Counted from the first letter of the stretch, positions 27,632-36,333 are shown. The stretch is 64,000 nt of DNA from Cellvibrio sp. UBA7661 (GCA_002483365.1 DLHT01000007.1:1-64000), one strand, 5' to 3'. Numbers and translations are program-made. Notes: a model not told the origin generated them from the sequence alone.

Positions 27632-28048
27632 ATGATGAGCTATGAAAATCGCGATACCTATGGCATGTACAAAACATCCCATGAAAATGGTCTTGAGCCA
27701 AGATTGATGGGGGCAGATACTCTGGTGGGCAGTGATGTCTACAACAAGCAGCATGAAGACATTGGAGATATAAAAGAAATAATGTTGGATATGAGCAACG
27801 GTAAAGTCTGCTATGCCGTTTTGTCCTTTGGCTCATTTTTAGGTATGGGAGAAAAATTGTTTGCTGTACCTTGGCGGGCGCTTACCCTGGATAGGAAAAA
27901 TAAACGTTTTATTTTGGATGTGGAAAAAGATCGCCTGAAAAATGCACCAGGATTTGATAAATCTCATTGGCCTAATATGGCAGATCAGTCGTGGTCTAAT
28001 GATATACATACTTATTATGGTGTTAAGCCGTTTGGCCGCTACGAGTGA
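27632..28048 (+). CDS. PRC-barrel domain protein
   Basis: 138 residues. Two adjacent ATGs (27632 and 27635) follow AAAGGA; either may be used. The central part (about 22-95) is a PRC-barrel: GADTLVGSDVYNKQ, IGDIKEIMLDMSNGKVCYAVLSFG, GEKLFAVPWRAL. Soluble, no signal peptide. PRC-barrel proteins of this short kind accompany general-stress genes, where their role is poorly known. The C-terminal tail ends in WSNDIHTYYG, a common ending in this subfamily. It is transcribed alone and followed by a terminator. Confidence 0.87.
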   Translation: MMSYENRDTYGMYKTSHENGLEPRLMGADTLVGSDVYNKQHEDIGDIKEIMLDMSNGKVCYAVLSFGSFLGMGEKLFAVPWRALTLDRKNKRFILDVEKDRLKNAPGFDKSHWPNMADQSWSNDIHTYYGVKPFGRYE

Positions 28049-28113
28049 CATTTGAATTTATTTACATGTGGTGATAAAGAAATATTGAAGTAATAGTTAA
28101 AGATGTAAAGGTG

Positions 28114-28144
28114 GTTAATGTTTAAAACATTAACTGCTTTTTTT
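28114..28144 (+). terminator. Intrinsic terminator after the PRC-barrel gene
   Basis: GTTAATGTTT / AAACATTAAC forms a near-continuous stem (28114-28134), then TGC and seven T bases. Confidence 0.75.
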
Positions 28145-28162
28145 GAAAATCCATTCATATCC

Positions 28163-28681
28163 TCATTTATTTTCTATCAACAAATTTTGATATCCTTCTG
28201 CGGAGAGTATCAGTACAGATTTTGCTGCTGATGTTTGTTGCCAACTATGGCTATCTACAGTCAATAATGTTTGGCATGAGTCTTTTTGTACCAACCTTGC
28301 AAGTGGCTTACGTTGTTTGATTGCACCTATGGCAATACCTGTAAAGCCACCGATGCATGCTCCCCAGCCAATTAATACCAGAGGTACAGTCAGTGGGCTT
28401 GCGATAAATAAACTGGTATTTATCATGGCTAATTCAATAGTCATTCCTACGAAAACACCAATTAGTATGCCTATTGTGCCACTGACCAGTACAGCGACTA
28501 ATATGTTGCTGCTATTACCCTGTTCAGCCCATGCCGCGATCAATGTGGATTTCAAATCTGAATCACTGAGCTTAAGTTGTTTGGCTGGAATTCCTTGTAA
28601 CAATAATGTTGCGTACGCCTTTTCTGCCTGATTGCGATGTAAAAACGAGCCTGATATCCGGTGATGATATTGCGGCATCAT
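28163..28681 (-). CDS. Membrane protein with two glycine-rich helices
   Basis: About 172 residues from tandem ATGs at 28681/28678 preceded by GAGGCC. The N-terminal part (about 1-55) is soluble and resembles the start of general-stress flavour proteins that read FLHRNQAEKAYATLLLQGI, meaning a repeated small fold before a membrane part. Two long helices rich in Gly, Ile and Val follow (about 62-90 and 98-122). The C-terminal 40 residues are soluble. The layout recalls GsiB/YflT-like 'general stress 17M' or DUF1269-type proteins, but I cannot fix the family. It sits in the envelope-stress island. Confidence 0.65.
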   Translation of the reverse strand: MMPQYHHRISGSFLHRNQAEKAYATLLLQGIPAKQLKLSDSDLKSTLIAAWAEQGNSSNILVAVLVSGTIGILIGVFVGMTIELAMINTSLFIASPLTVPLVLIGWGACIGGFTGIAIGAIKQRKPLARLVQKDSCQTLLTVDSHSWQQTSAAKSVLILSAEGYQNLLIENK

Positions 28682-28785
28682 GATTGGCCTCGATTGATAC
28701 CGTTCGCAGCAGCACAAATGGTGAGTTTTGTACCAAGGCTATGTAGATAGCCTTATCTCTCACTGCACTTTGCGATTGGCTCTGG

Positions 28786-29634
28786 TTATTGTGCAACTGT
28801 CAAATTGTCAGTGATGATAGCTTCTACGCGACGATTTAAAGCCCGTCCAGAAATTGAATCATTGCTGGCTACCGGGTAATTTTCTCCTTTACCATAAACG
28901 CTCAAGCGATGCTCACTAATACCTTGTTGTAGTAAATAACTACGCACGGACTCTGCTCGATGAAGTGATAGCGTTTGGTTACTCGCTTCGCTACCAACAT
29001 TATCAGTGTGCCCTTCAATAATTAATGTACGATTAGGATAGTTTGTAAGAAAACTGGAAAGTTTAGCCAGATTTTCTGCAGCATTACCTTTCAATTGTGA
29101 TTTTCCAGTTTCAAATAACATATCTCCCAAGGTGACTACCAAACCACGCTCGGTAGCTTTTGCATTTAATTCTGCAATCTGGCGGCGTAATTCATTGCTC
29201 TCTTCTCGTGCTTGATCTGCATCATACTGTGCACGATCCGCTTCGCGAGTACGAGACTGGAGTCGTTCGGTATTACGCTGCTCAGTTAATCTTGCCCGTT
29301 GATCTTCTAGATAACGGGTATTGGCTTGCGCCCAAGCAATATCAACTTCGCGAGTGGCGACAAATACCAAATGATCGGAAAGTGCTTGATCTTTGCGAGG
29401 GATTTCTGCCTCGCGTACCGCAGATTCAGCTGTACGAATCGCTACCGAAACGCGGCTTGATAGTTCGGGATCATTTTGCAATTGTGTCAAACGATCACGT
29501 GCAGCGATTGCGTCCGCGGGGATTTTGGAAGTGGTTGCGCAGCCGCCTAGAATTAATAAACTAGTAGCAACCATAAAAAATGGGCGGAAAAAGTATTTTG
29601 CATGTTGGGTGGGGTGGATAGTGAATAATTTCAT
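28786..29634 (-). CDS. Lipoprotein with DUF4398-like helices and OmpA peptidoglycan-binding domain
   Basis: 282 residues. The signal peptide ends in a lipobox (ILGGC, Cys about 32). A long helical region (about 40-150) of DUF4398 type, likely coiled coil, is followed by an OmpA-like domain (about 165-275) with intact peptidoglycan-binding motifs: GHTDNVGS, LSLHRAESV and ALNRRVE. It probably links outer membrane and cell wall. Its ATG overlaps the stop of the upstream DUF4398 gene (ATGA), a sign of translational coupling; the two products may interact. Confidence 0.88.
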   Translation of the reverse strand: MKLFTIHPTQHAKYFFRPFFMVATSLLILGGCATTSKIPADAIAARDRLTQLQNDPELSSRVSVAIRTAESAVREAEIPRKDQALSDHLVFVATREVDIAWAQANTRYLEDQRARLTEQRNTERLQSRTREADRAQYDADQAREESNELRRQIAELNAKATERGLVVTLGDMLFETGKSQLKGNAAENLAKLSSFLTNYPNRTLIIEGHTDNVGSEASNQTLSLHRAESVRSYLLQQGISEHRLSVYGKGENYPVASNDSISGRALNRRVEAIITDNLTVAQ

Positions 29635-30047
29635 TGTGGTGCTCCAGTTTTGCGCTGCATTTCTTCTTTAAGGACGTCGATGTTTGTATTCATATCGTTG
29701 TTAACAGCTTCCGCTTTGGCAAGCTCAGCTATGGCTGACGCAAACCTGATATCAACACTGGCTTGTTGTGCCATACGTTTTGCCAATAGCATGTCTTCGT
29801 TTTGTACGGCAATACGTGCGGCAGCGAGTTTTCTTCGTGCCTCTTGCAATTCCGGTAGCGCGTATTGCGCCACCCGCGCTTGTTCTGCATCCACCATAGA
29901 TTGCTCGGCAGTAGCAATTTCTTGTGTAGGAGGCAATGGTTTTGATGTGCAAGCTGCCAGCAAAAATAAACTGGTACCAAACATCAATGTATACGGAATT
30001 AAACTCCGCATGCTTCCAGTAATCGCCTTATGTGTGAATTGATACAT
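29631..30047 (-). CDS. DUF4398 lipoprotein
   Basis: 138 residues. The signal peptide ends in a lipobox (FLLAAC, Cys about 33). The rest is a helical DUF4398 domain (AEQSMVDAEQARVAQYALPEL, ARRKLAAARIAVQ, about 45-125). Small outer-membrane lipoproteins of this type often travel with DUF4398-OmpA fusions, as here. It overlaps the next gene by 4 bases (ATGA) and is 37 bases downstream of the triple-BON gene, so all three are probably one operon. Confidence 0.87.
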   Translation of the reverse strand: MYQFTHKAITGSMRSLIPYTLMFGTSLFLLAACTSKPLPPTQEIATAEQSMVDAEQARVAQYALPELQEARRKLAAARIAVQNEDMLLAKRMAQQASVDIRFASAIAELAKAEAVNNDMNTNIDVLKEEMQRKTGAPQ

Positions 30048-30084
30048 GATATTTACCTTGGTTTGACGAATATGTATTTAGGTG

Positions 30085-30912
30085 TTAATTCACCAACTCT
30101 TTTGCCTGTACGCTTTTAACACCGCGAATATTTTGTGCAAGTTCAATGGCAAGCGCGCGTTCGACACCGCTATTGACTTTACCGCTTAAGGTGACCACGC
30201 CGTTATCAGTGTTTACGCTAATATCAGCGCTATTCACATTGCGCGAATACAAATAAGTGGATTTTATCTTTGTCGTAATCCAACTATCTGACAGAGTACT
30301 GCCAGTTTCTTCGATAGATGCTTTGGCCATTCCGGCACTGCCTGGTGTTTTGTTTACCTCCAAATTGTTGGTAACAGATATTACGCCCGGCGTCCCTTTG
30401 GCTAGCCGCTCTGCAAGTTCACGGGATTTCTGTGTGTCGACATTTCCGGAGAGTGTGACTTTGCTGTTGATAGTTTCGACTTTAATTAATTTTGTATTGA
30501 TGTATTTGCTCCACAATAATTTAGATTTGACGGCACTGGTTATATTCACATCGTCAATATGACTGCCATATCCACTTGTATCGGAATTTGGTTGGTAGTC
30601 GGGTACAACTTTAATGTTGTTTTCCACTGCCTTAATGCCTGTAACACCAAGTGCAATTGCTTCTGCTAGATCTCTATTAACATCTTCATCAACGGTTCCT
30701 TCGAGTTTTGCTTTGCCTTCATTGACCGATACTTTAATGTCGTTAGCGCGAAGGTAAGGGCTTAGTGCGTAGGTGGTCCATATTTGTGTTTCTTGTTTTG
30801 CATTGATCACTTCTTGCGATGCCGTATCCGCAAAAATTGGGAAACAAACTATCATTAATGACAATGCAAAAAAATTCACTTTTTTCAATAAATAGTTCAG
30901 TGAGGTTTCCAT
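30085..30912 (-). CDS. Periplasmic protein with three BON domains
   Basis: 275 residues from the ATG at 30910-30912, which has GGAG 6 bases upstream; an ATG four codons earlier contains that site and is less likely. The signal peptide is cleaved near IFADT (about 30). Three BON domains follow at about 40-105, 120-190 and 210-275, each with the V.L.G.V core (KLEGTVDE, TLSGNVDT, TLSGKVNS) and a closing GV..V motif. This is the OsmY-type arrangement (OsmY itself has two). Its role is in membrane stress tolerance and possibly as an outer-membrane-protein chaperone. First gene of a likely operon with the two DUF4398 lipoproteins. Confidence 0.9.
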   Translation of the reverse strand: METSLNYLLKKVNFFALSLMIVCFPIFADTASQEVINAKQETQIWTTYALSPYLRANDIKVSVNEGKAKLEGTVDEDVNRDLAEAIALGVTGIKAVENNIKVVPDYQPNSDTSGYGSHIDDVNITSAVKSKLLWSKYINTKLIKVETINSKVTLSGNVDTQKSRELAERLAKGTPGVISVTNNLEVNKTPGSAGMAKASIEETGSTLSDSWITTKIKSTYLYSRNVNSADISVNTDNGVVTLSGKVNSGVERALAIELAQNIRGVKSVQAKELVN

Positions 30913-30999
30913 TTTTTTCTCCATGGTACTGTTGGGTATAGGCAGCTTTTTTAATCAAATTCGCCATCTTTTTTGTAGATGGCGATAGTTCTATGGAGG

Positions 31000-31410
31000 T
31001 TAGCAGTTGCACTTATCTAAAAATGTTTTCACTTGCTTATCTGCTTCGCTGCTGTTTATGTGGTAGCGCTCTTGTATTAAGCTGGATAAATTCTCGGCCT
31101 TGCCATTAGAGTGTAAAAGCTCGGCATCCGTTAATTTTCCCCACATTGTTTTTGCATTACTGACTTGCTTGGACCACGCGCTTGTTTTTGGTATGGCATC
31201 CGCTTGTTGTTGAGGGCGGGTGGACATTTGTTGTTGATTGGGCTGGCGCTGTTGTTTAGCAATAAATCCAGGTTGATAGTCTTTCTGGATCGCAACATTC
31301 AATGGTGTGTCTTCTGCAGACTGTTGCTTTTTGATTGCTGGGGAAGATACTGGTTGTTGCTGTGAATTTTTTTCTGGAGTGTTCGATTTGTTACCTGTAT
31401 TGGTGTTCAT
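31000..31410 (-). CDS. CsbD-like stress protein with Gln-rich N-terminus
   Basis: 136 residues from the ATG at 31408-31410 (AGAGG 5 bases upstream). Residues 1-85 are low-complexity and rich in Gln, Asn, Ser and Pro, probably disordered. The C-terminal 50 residues (MWGKLTDAELLHSNGK, LIQERYHINSSEADKQV) match the CsbD pattern of a small helical stress-induced protein. CsbD proteins are usually about 65 residues, so the long disordered extension is unusual. It is 88 bases upstream of the triple-BON gene on the same strand. Confidence 0.75.
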   Translation of the reverse strand: MNTNTGNKSNTPEKNSQQQPVSSPAIKKQQSAEDTPLNVAIQKDYQPGFIAKQQRQPNQQQMSTRPQQQADAIPKTSAWSKQVSNAKTMWGKLTDAELLHSNGKAENLSSLIQERYHINSSEADKQVKTFLDKCNC

Positions 31411-31686
31411 GATGGCCTCTCGGTGCATTCAACCAAACTGCGGTATTGCAGTGATGGTGAATGAATGGATAAGCAACAGTAACAGGTTAACGGCGAATTT
31501 TCGGTGTGTTGGCGCACCCAGAGATTTTTATTTTTGTGGGTAAATATCAGTGTGTTGGCGAACAGAAAATATAATTGCCAAGTGATAGTGTTTGTGCCTG
31601 TTTTGGTTGCGGTAGTGCAGTGGTTTTTCTGCATTCTACCCGTTGGCCGAAATGTTGAATTTAATTAATTGATACAGGAGTAATCT

Positions 31687-32061
31687 ATGGAAATTACACA
31701 GAAAAGTTATCCGTTGAATGCCGATGCAAAAGAAGGATCTGCTCACTCAAGCAATACATCATCTACTATTTCAAACGAATTTCGCCGTTTTTTGGAGGAT
31801 ATAGATGTCCTCATCAATGAGACTAGTAATATGACCGGTGATGACTTGAAGCGTGCAATAATGAATTTGAATAAACGCGTTTCAGAAGCTAAAGATTCGA
31901 TAGAGCATTTTGGCGAATCGGTAATGAGTCATGCACGTAAATCAGCCGAAAGCACGAATGAGTATGTGCATAAAAAACCATGGGTGGTAATAGGTGCCGG
32001 TGCGGCTATGGGGTTGCTTTTAGGTTACTTGCTGACTCGCAAAGGCGGCGATGCTAAATAG
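31687..32061 (+). CDS. DUF883 (ElaB/YqjD-type) membrane-anchored stress protein
   Basis: 124 residues. A helical, charged N-terminal region (about 25-95) is followed by KPWVVIGAGAAMGLLLGYLL, a single C-terminal membrane helix typical of DUF883. ElaB/YqjD proteins anchor in the inner membrane and, in E. coli, bind ribosomes in stationary phase. ACAGGAG lies 7 bases upstream of the ATG. It marks the right end of the stress island and faces the convergent moeA gene 30 bases away. Confidence 0.9.
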   Translation: MEITQKSYPLNADAKEGSAHSSNTSSTISNEFRRFLEDIDVLINETSNMTGDDLKRAIMNLNKRVSEAKDSIEHFGESVMSHARKSAESTNEYVHKKPWVVIGAGAAMGLLLGYLLTRKGGDAK

Positions 32062-32091
32062 CGTTGTATGCTGCATAAAGTGTCAACACTG

Positions 32092-33321
32092 CTAGTGAAT
32101 AAACTGGTCAAACAGAATTATCTCAACCTGCTCGCCTTCAGCAACCGATCCACGTTCTGCTTCCAAGCGAATATAACAATTCGCGTTTGCCATGCCGGTT
32201 AATACGCCGGAGTTTTGCAAGCCTGCTCTGCGCACGTAATAACTGCCGTTGCGATATTGCGCAATGCCGCGCTGGAAATCGGTGCGCCCCGGTTGTTTTT
32301 TTAGCGCATGGCTGGCGATGGCAATGCGTGGCGCGTGTGGTGTGATGTTTTGCATTTCACCTGACAACTTGCGCAATGCTGGCACGACCAGTTGGTGATA
32401 AGTAACGGCGGTTGAAACCGGGTTGCCCGGTAAACCAAAAAACCAACCCTTACCCAAGCGGCCGAACGCAAAAGGTTTTCCCGGTTTCATGGCAATTTTC
32501 CAAAAATGGATTTCACCCAATTCAGCGAGAATATCTTTGGTGTAATCCGCATCGCCCACTGAAACACCGCCGGTGGAAATCACCACATCGGCTGTTTGCA
32601 TCGCCTGCGTAAATGCATTGCGCAGTGCATCGGGGTTGTCGGGAACCACACCCAAATCAGTCAATTCAACCGGTAAACGTTGCAGCAGTGCGCGCAGCAA
32701 TGGGCGGTTGCTGTCATAAATTTTTCCCAGTTCCGGTGCGGCACCGGCGGGCAATAATTCATCGCCAGTGGTTAGCAAGGCAACGCGAATATTGCGCACG
32801 ACTTTGACTTGTGCCAAACCGAGTGAAGCGAGCAAACCAATATCCAACGCAGTAATGCGATGGCCAGCTGCGAGCACCTTGCTGCCGTGTGCAATATCTT
32901 CACCGGCGCGGCGGATGTTATTGCCAAGCGGTGATAGCTCATTCAGCACAATGCTATCGCCATCGGCCAGAACATTTTCCTGCATCACCACCGTATCGGC
33001 TCCGGCAGGTATTAAGGCGCCGGTCATAATGCGCACGCATTGACCCTGCTGGATTTCCTTCCTAAACGGGTGGCCAGCCAGTGATTCGCCAATCCGTTGC
33101 AGCTGCCCCGGTGAATCTTGCGCACGCAGGGCGTAACCATCCATGGCCGAGTTATCACCCGCAGGCACATTAACCGGGGCAATGACATCGCTTGCGAGCA
33201 CACGGTCAAGCGCATCCGGCAAGGCAAGCCACTGCTGTTCCTGTACGGGTTCCAGTTGGGCCAGTAAGCGGCTGAGGGCGTCATCAATCGGGAGTAGTTG
33301 GGGTTGTGCGCAATGATCCAC
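32092..33321 (-). CDS. moeA: Molybdopterin molybdenumtransferase MoeA
   Basis: 409 residues from the GTG at 33319-33321, preceded by GGAGGAA; the reading frame stays open upstream to 33636 but that part overlaps another promoter and encodes nothing MoeA-like. MoeA inserts molybdate into adenylated molybdopterin, the last step of molybdenum-cofactor synthesis. Family motifs are intact: AMDGYAL, MTGALIPAGADTVV, TTGDELL, DSNRP, STGGVSVGD, MKPGKP and GLPGNPVS. The length is normal. No other cofactor gene is adjacent, and it is divergent from the iron-uptake cluster. Confidence 0.93.
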   Translation of the reverse strand: MDHCAQPQLLPIDDALSRLLAQLEPVQEQQWLALPDALDRVLASDVIAPVNVPAGDNSAMDGYALRAQDSPGQLQRIGESLAGHPFRKEIQQGQCVRIMTGALIPAGADTVVMQENVLADGDSIVLNELSPLGNNIRRAGEDIAHGSKVLAAGHRITALDIGLLASLGLAQVKVVRNIRVALLTTGDELLPAGAAPELGKIYDSNRPLLRALLQRLPVELTDLGVVPDNPDALRNAFTQAMQTADVVISTGGVSVGDADYTKDILAELGEIHFWKIAMKPGKPFAFGRLGKGWFFGLPGNPVSTAVTYHQLVVPALRKLSGEMQNITPHAPRIAIASHALKKQPGRTDFQRGIAQYRNGSYYVRRAGLQNSGVLTGMANANCYIRLEAERGSVAEGEQVEIILFDQFIH

Positions 33322-33409
33322 GGGTATTGTTCCTCCGCTGGGATGGTTCCGTAGCAGTAATCGAAGCCGCCAGTATGCCTGATCCGGTCGTATTATAAAG
33401 ATTCCCAAT

Positions 33410-33424
33410 TGATAATAAGTATCA
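33410..33424. promoter_or_regulatory. Fur box before the DUF3649-PepSY-DUF3325 cluster
   Basis: TGATAATAAGTATCA matches the 7-1-7 Fur consensus (TGATAAT-N-ATTATCA) with one mismatch. It lies about 90 bases before the first gene, so iron repression of that cluster is likely. Confidence 0.75.
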
Positions 33425-33513
33425 TTTATGTAAGCATGTGCCACATGAAATAGGGGCAAACCCTGTGCACGGATGCAGCAATCAATTATGGCAACTGATC
33501 CGTGGACTATTCG

Positions 33514-33801
33514 ATGAATCAATCCCTTCCCATTCTTAACCGTATCGCCGCCGGTGTTGTGGGCGGCTATGCCTTCACCTGGGGCTTTTGCGCTATTGGT
33601 ATTGCCGCTTTGGCTGCTTTGGGGGTGAGTGTGCACGCCGCTGAACTGGGGGTGATGCTGTTGGCCTTTCTGCTGTTTCTCTGTCTGTTTTTATGGGCAT
33701 TTGCTGCGCAAAGTATGGTGAAAGTTTGGGTTGTGTTGGCGGGCGGCGCAGCCCTTATGAGTGGCGCGGCGCTGCTGTTACAGCGCTCCTTGGTTGGATA
33801 G
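33514..33801 (+). CDS. DUF3649 membrane protein, iron-uptake cluster
   Basis: 95 residues from the ATG at 33514; a GTG four codons earlier is possible. Three hydrophobic helices (about 8-35, 42-68, 70-90). DUF3649 proteins are found almost only beside PepSY-transmembrane and DUF3325 genes and siderophore receptors, as here. The exact role is unknown; the group is thought to help release or reduce siderophore-bound iron. It is first in the three-gene cluster and under a Fur box. Confidence 0.82.
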   Translation: MNQSLPILNRIAAGVVGGYAFTWGFCAIGIAALAALGVSVHAAELGVMLLAFLLFLCLFLWAFAAQSMVKVWVVLAGGAALMSGAALLLQRSLVG

Positions 33802-33830
33802 GGCAAGGGTTATAGGGTAGGAGATAGACC

Positions 33831-35555
33831 ATGCATAACAATTTTCGCGTGTCCATGACCTGGGTGCACACCTGGTTCGGCCTAGTACTGGGTTATGTGT
33901 TGATGGCGTGTTTTTTCTTTGGCGCGCTCTCCGTATTTGACCGTGAGATTGACCGCTGGGCAATCCCGAAAACCCGCTTTGAGCCGCAGCCCATGCCATC
34001 CTTCGATAACCTGCTGATGGATGTCTATAAAAAGCTGGAACCACACCCCGTTGATATGGCTGCCACTGCCGAGCGGGTGATTGGCGATTTGCCCGATCCG
34101 AAAACCATGCCGTTGGTTTCGTTTTATGCCTACACCACCCATCGCGATCCGGTGTTGGCGATTGGCGGCGAATTCAGTATCCCTAATAAACCTAAAAATC
34201 CCGCTGACGACCATTTACATGTACACGGTTGGGCGACTATCGACCCGCGCACCGGTGAGGCCATTCCTGACGATGCGTTAAAAATCGGCAGCGGCTGGTT
34301 TTACCCCATGCACTACAGCCTGAATTTTCATTGGAATAATCTGGGTTACTGGATTGTGGGTTTTGCCGCGCTGATGATGCTGGCCGCACTGGTGACCGGC
34401 GTGATTATGCATCGCAAGATTTTCAAAGAGTTCTTCACTTTCCGCCGCGAAAAACGCCTCCAGCGCAGTACGCTGGATTTGCACAACATGAGTGGCGTGG
34501 TAGCGCTGCCGTTTCATTTCTTTTTTGCGCTCACAGGCCTGATTATTTTTGCCGGTATTTATTTGCCGGTCAGTCACACCATGCTCAAGCCATTGCATGA
34601 CCAGCATGAAATACTGGATGCCGAGCGCACCGGCTTGCCGCACGAAGCGGCCGGTGTGTACGCGCCTATCGCCTCGGTCGATGCCATGGTGGCCGAAGCC
34701 AAGCGCCGCTGGGCTGCACGCGATATGGCGGGTGAGGTGGGTTATGTATTTGCTGACCACCTCAACGATGAAAATGGCTATGTGAGTATTTATCGCGCCG
34801 GTAGCGACCGCGTTGCCTTGGTCGGCGAGCCGATTCACTTCAAGGCCAGCACCGGCGAAGTGCTGCGTGAAGAGCCGCCTCAAGCCGCGGTCTTTGAGAT
34901 CAACGAATTCCTCACCGGCCTGCACCTGCAGCACTTCGAACACTGGATGTTGCGCTGGTTGTACGTGATTGGCGGCTTGCTCGGCTGCGTGTGTATCGCC
35001 ACCGGTTTTATTTTCTTTGTCGAAAAACGCAAACAGCAACACGCCAAACTTAACAGCCAAGGCGCGCGTTTGGTGGATGCACTGGCCGTTACCACCGTGA
35101 CCGGCATGGTGATTGCGGCGATTGCGATACTGGTGGCCAACCGCCTGCTTCCGGCCGATCTGACGGGCAAGGGCGAATGGGAAATGAAAGCCTTTTGGGG
35201 GGCTTGGTTATTGGCCTTGATCCACGCTGGTTGGCGCAGTGCGCCGGTAGCCAAGGCGATGGCGAATCCGGCGTGGCGTGAGCAATGTTGGGTGATAGCG
35301 GTACTCGCGGTAGCAGCGGTTATCCTCAACTGGGTGACCACGGGCGACAACCTGATCAAAACCCTGTTTACCGATACCTACTGGGCAGTCGCAGGCGTTG
35401 ACTTGAGCCTGCTGGCTACAGCCGTTATCGCCTTGTGGACCGCGCGCAAACTCAAGCAGCGTGCACTGGCACCGGTTGGTGACAGCCCGCGCCGTGCTGC
35501 ACATGAGCCAGTCGTTGCCGGTATCGATATGGCAGCGGAGGTGAAAAATGGCTAA
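33831..35555 (+). CDS. PepSY-domain membrane protein (siderophore-iron reductase type)
   Basis: 574 residues with PepSY_TM organisation: a first helix near the N-terminus (FGLVLGYVLMACFFFGAL), a periplasmic part with PepSY-like segments, helices at about 175-200 and 225-250, a second periplasmic part (about 260-365), a helix at about 375-400 and more helices to the C-terminus (about 425-545). Conserved His residues in the helices (VHTWFGLVLG, HMLRW-type) could bind haem, as in FoxB/PiuB-like iron-siderophore reductases. AGGAG is 7 bases upstream. It overlaps the DUF3325 gene by 8 bases. No TonB receptor gene is adjacent, unlike the usual arrangement. Confidence 0.88.
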   Translation: MHNNFRVSMTWVHTWFGLVLGYVLMACFFFGALSVFDREIDRWAIPKTRFEPQPMPSFDNLLMDVYKKLEPHPVDMAATAERVIGDLPDPKTMPLVSFYAYTTHRDPVLAIGGEFSIPNKPKNPADDHLHVHGWATIDPRTGEAIPDDALKIGSGWFYPMHYSLNFHWNNLGYWIVGFAALMMLAALVTGVIMHRKIFKEFFTFRREKRLQRSTLDLHNMSGVVALPFHFFFALTGLIIFAGIYLPVSHTMLKPLHDQHEILDAERTGLPHEAAGVYAPIASVDAMVAEAKRRWAARDMAGEVGYVFADHLNDENGYVSIYRAGSDRVALVGEPIHFKASTGEVLREEPPQAAVFEINEFLTGLHLQHFEHWMLRWLYVIGGLLGCVCIATGFIFFVEKRKQQHAKLNSQGARLVDALAVTTVTGMVIAAIAILVANRLLPADLTGKGEWEMKAFWGAWLLALIHAGWRSAPVAKAMANPAWREQCWVIAVLAVAAVILNWVTTGDNLIKTLFTDTYWAVAGVDLSLLATAVIALWTARKLKQRALAPVGDSPRRAAHEPVVAGIDMAAEVKNG

Positions 35556-35859
35556 CACAGGTTTTTTGTTATTGTTCGCCGCACTCATGGCGCTGACCAG
35601 TTTTGCCTGGTTGGCGCTGGCGATGGAGGTTCATTGGAAAAAAGTTCAGGAAGGTCGCGCTTCAAATCATCCGGCTAAGGCTTTGCGTGTAATGGGCTGG
35701 GTTGGTCTGTTGGTTACCGCCATCCTCTGCTTTATGGCAGATCGTCCGTCCATGGCGGTATTGGTGTGGATTATGTTACTGGCCGCGACTGCCCCATCCG
35801 TCGGTATGATTCTGTCGTGGCGACCAGGATGGCTGCGGTTCTTTTGGCCTGCTCGATAA
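35548..35859 (+). CDS. DUF3325 membrane protein
   Basis: 103 residues, three helices (about 5-27, 48-65, 70-88). The start lies inside the end of the PepSY gene and uses a GGAGGTG site, showing tight coupling. DUF3325 is the usual third member of the DUF3649-PepSY-DUF3325 set of iron-uptake genes. Confidence 0.85.
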   Translation: MANTGFLLLFAALMALTSFAWLALAMEVHWKKVQEGRASNHPAKALRVMGWVGLLVTAILCFMADRPSMAVLVWIMLLAATAPSVGMILSWRPGWLRFFWPAR

Positions 35860-35896
35860 ATCCGATATCAATAAATAGAGCGGGTCTCGCACCCGC

Positions 35897-36322
35897 TTAC
35901 CCGTAAGTTGCTTTTGTTTCCTGTACCTGCCCCGGCGTATCAATGTCGATGCGCGCGCGTAGCCAATCGGCAAACTCTTTTTCGCTCAATGAGCCATCGA
36001 CCAGACCGATCATAGCGGCATATTTTTCTTCATCACTCGCTATCAGGTTGCCGTGATTCAGTTTCAGAAAGACGCGATAACAAACATGTGCGGTGCGCTT
36101 ATTGCCATCAACAAACGGATGATTGCGCGCAAGGCCAAAAGCCAGGCTCGCGGCCAGGTCGGCTAAATCCGGCGGTGGGTCGCCATAAGTGAACAGTTGC
36201 TGCGGGCGCGCCAGCGCAGAATCCAATAATCCTTCGTCACGTACGCCGCTGCCCCCACCATGTTCTGCGAGTTGGCGGTCATGAATGGCCTGCGCCAGTG
36301 TTTTGCTGATCCAGGCGATCAT
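35897..36322 (-). CDS. doc: Doc/Fic-family toxin of a toxin-antitoxin module
   Basis: 141 residues. It contains the Fic/Doc signature NHPFVDGNKRTAH (about 77-89), with the catalytic His and intact GNKR. Doc toxins phosphorylate elongation factor Tu and stop translation; classical Fic enzymes transfer AMP. The motif here has DG rather than the Doc-typical DA, so the chemistry is open, but length and start (AEHGGGSGVRDEGLLDSALARP) match the death-on-curing group. TAAGGAG overlaps the antitoxin stop, 11 bases before the ATG, so the pair is translated together. Confidence 0.88.
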   Translation of the reverse strand: MIAWISKTLAQAIHDRQLAEHGGGSGVRDEGLLDSALARPQQLFTYGDPPPDLADLAASLAFGLARNHPFVDGNKRTAHVCYRVFLKLNHGNLIASDEEKYAAMIGLVDGSLSEKEFADWLRARIDIDTPGQVQETKATYG

Positions 36323-36333
36323 GCTTCATCTCC

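Noticed and set aside
31407..31634. 75-residue frame upstream of the CsbD-like gene
   Set aside because: No ribosome binding site, mixed composition, and it overlaps the promoter and start of the CsbD-like gene.
33322..33636. N-terminal extension of MoeA by about 105 residues in the same open frame
   Set aside because: It would run through the Fur box and the start of the DUF3649 gene on the other strand; the extra residues do not look like MoeA, and a GTG with GGAGGAA gives the normal family length.
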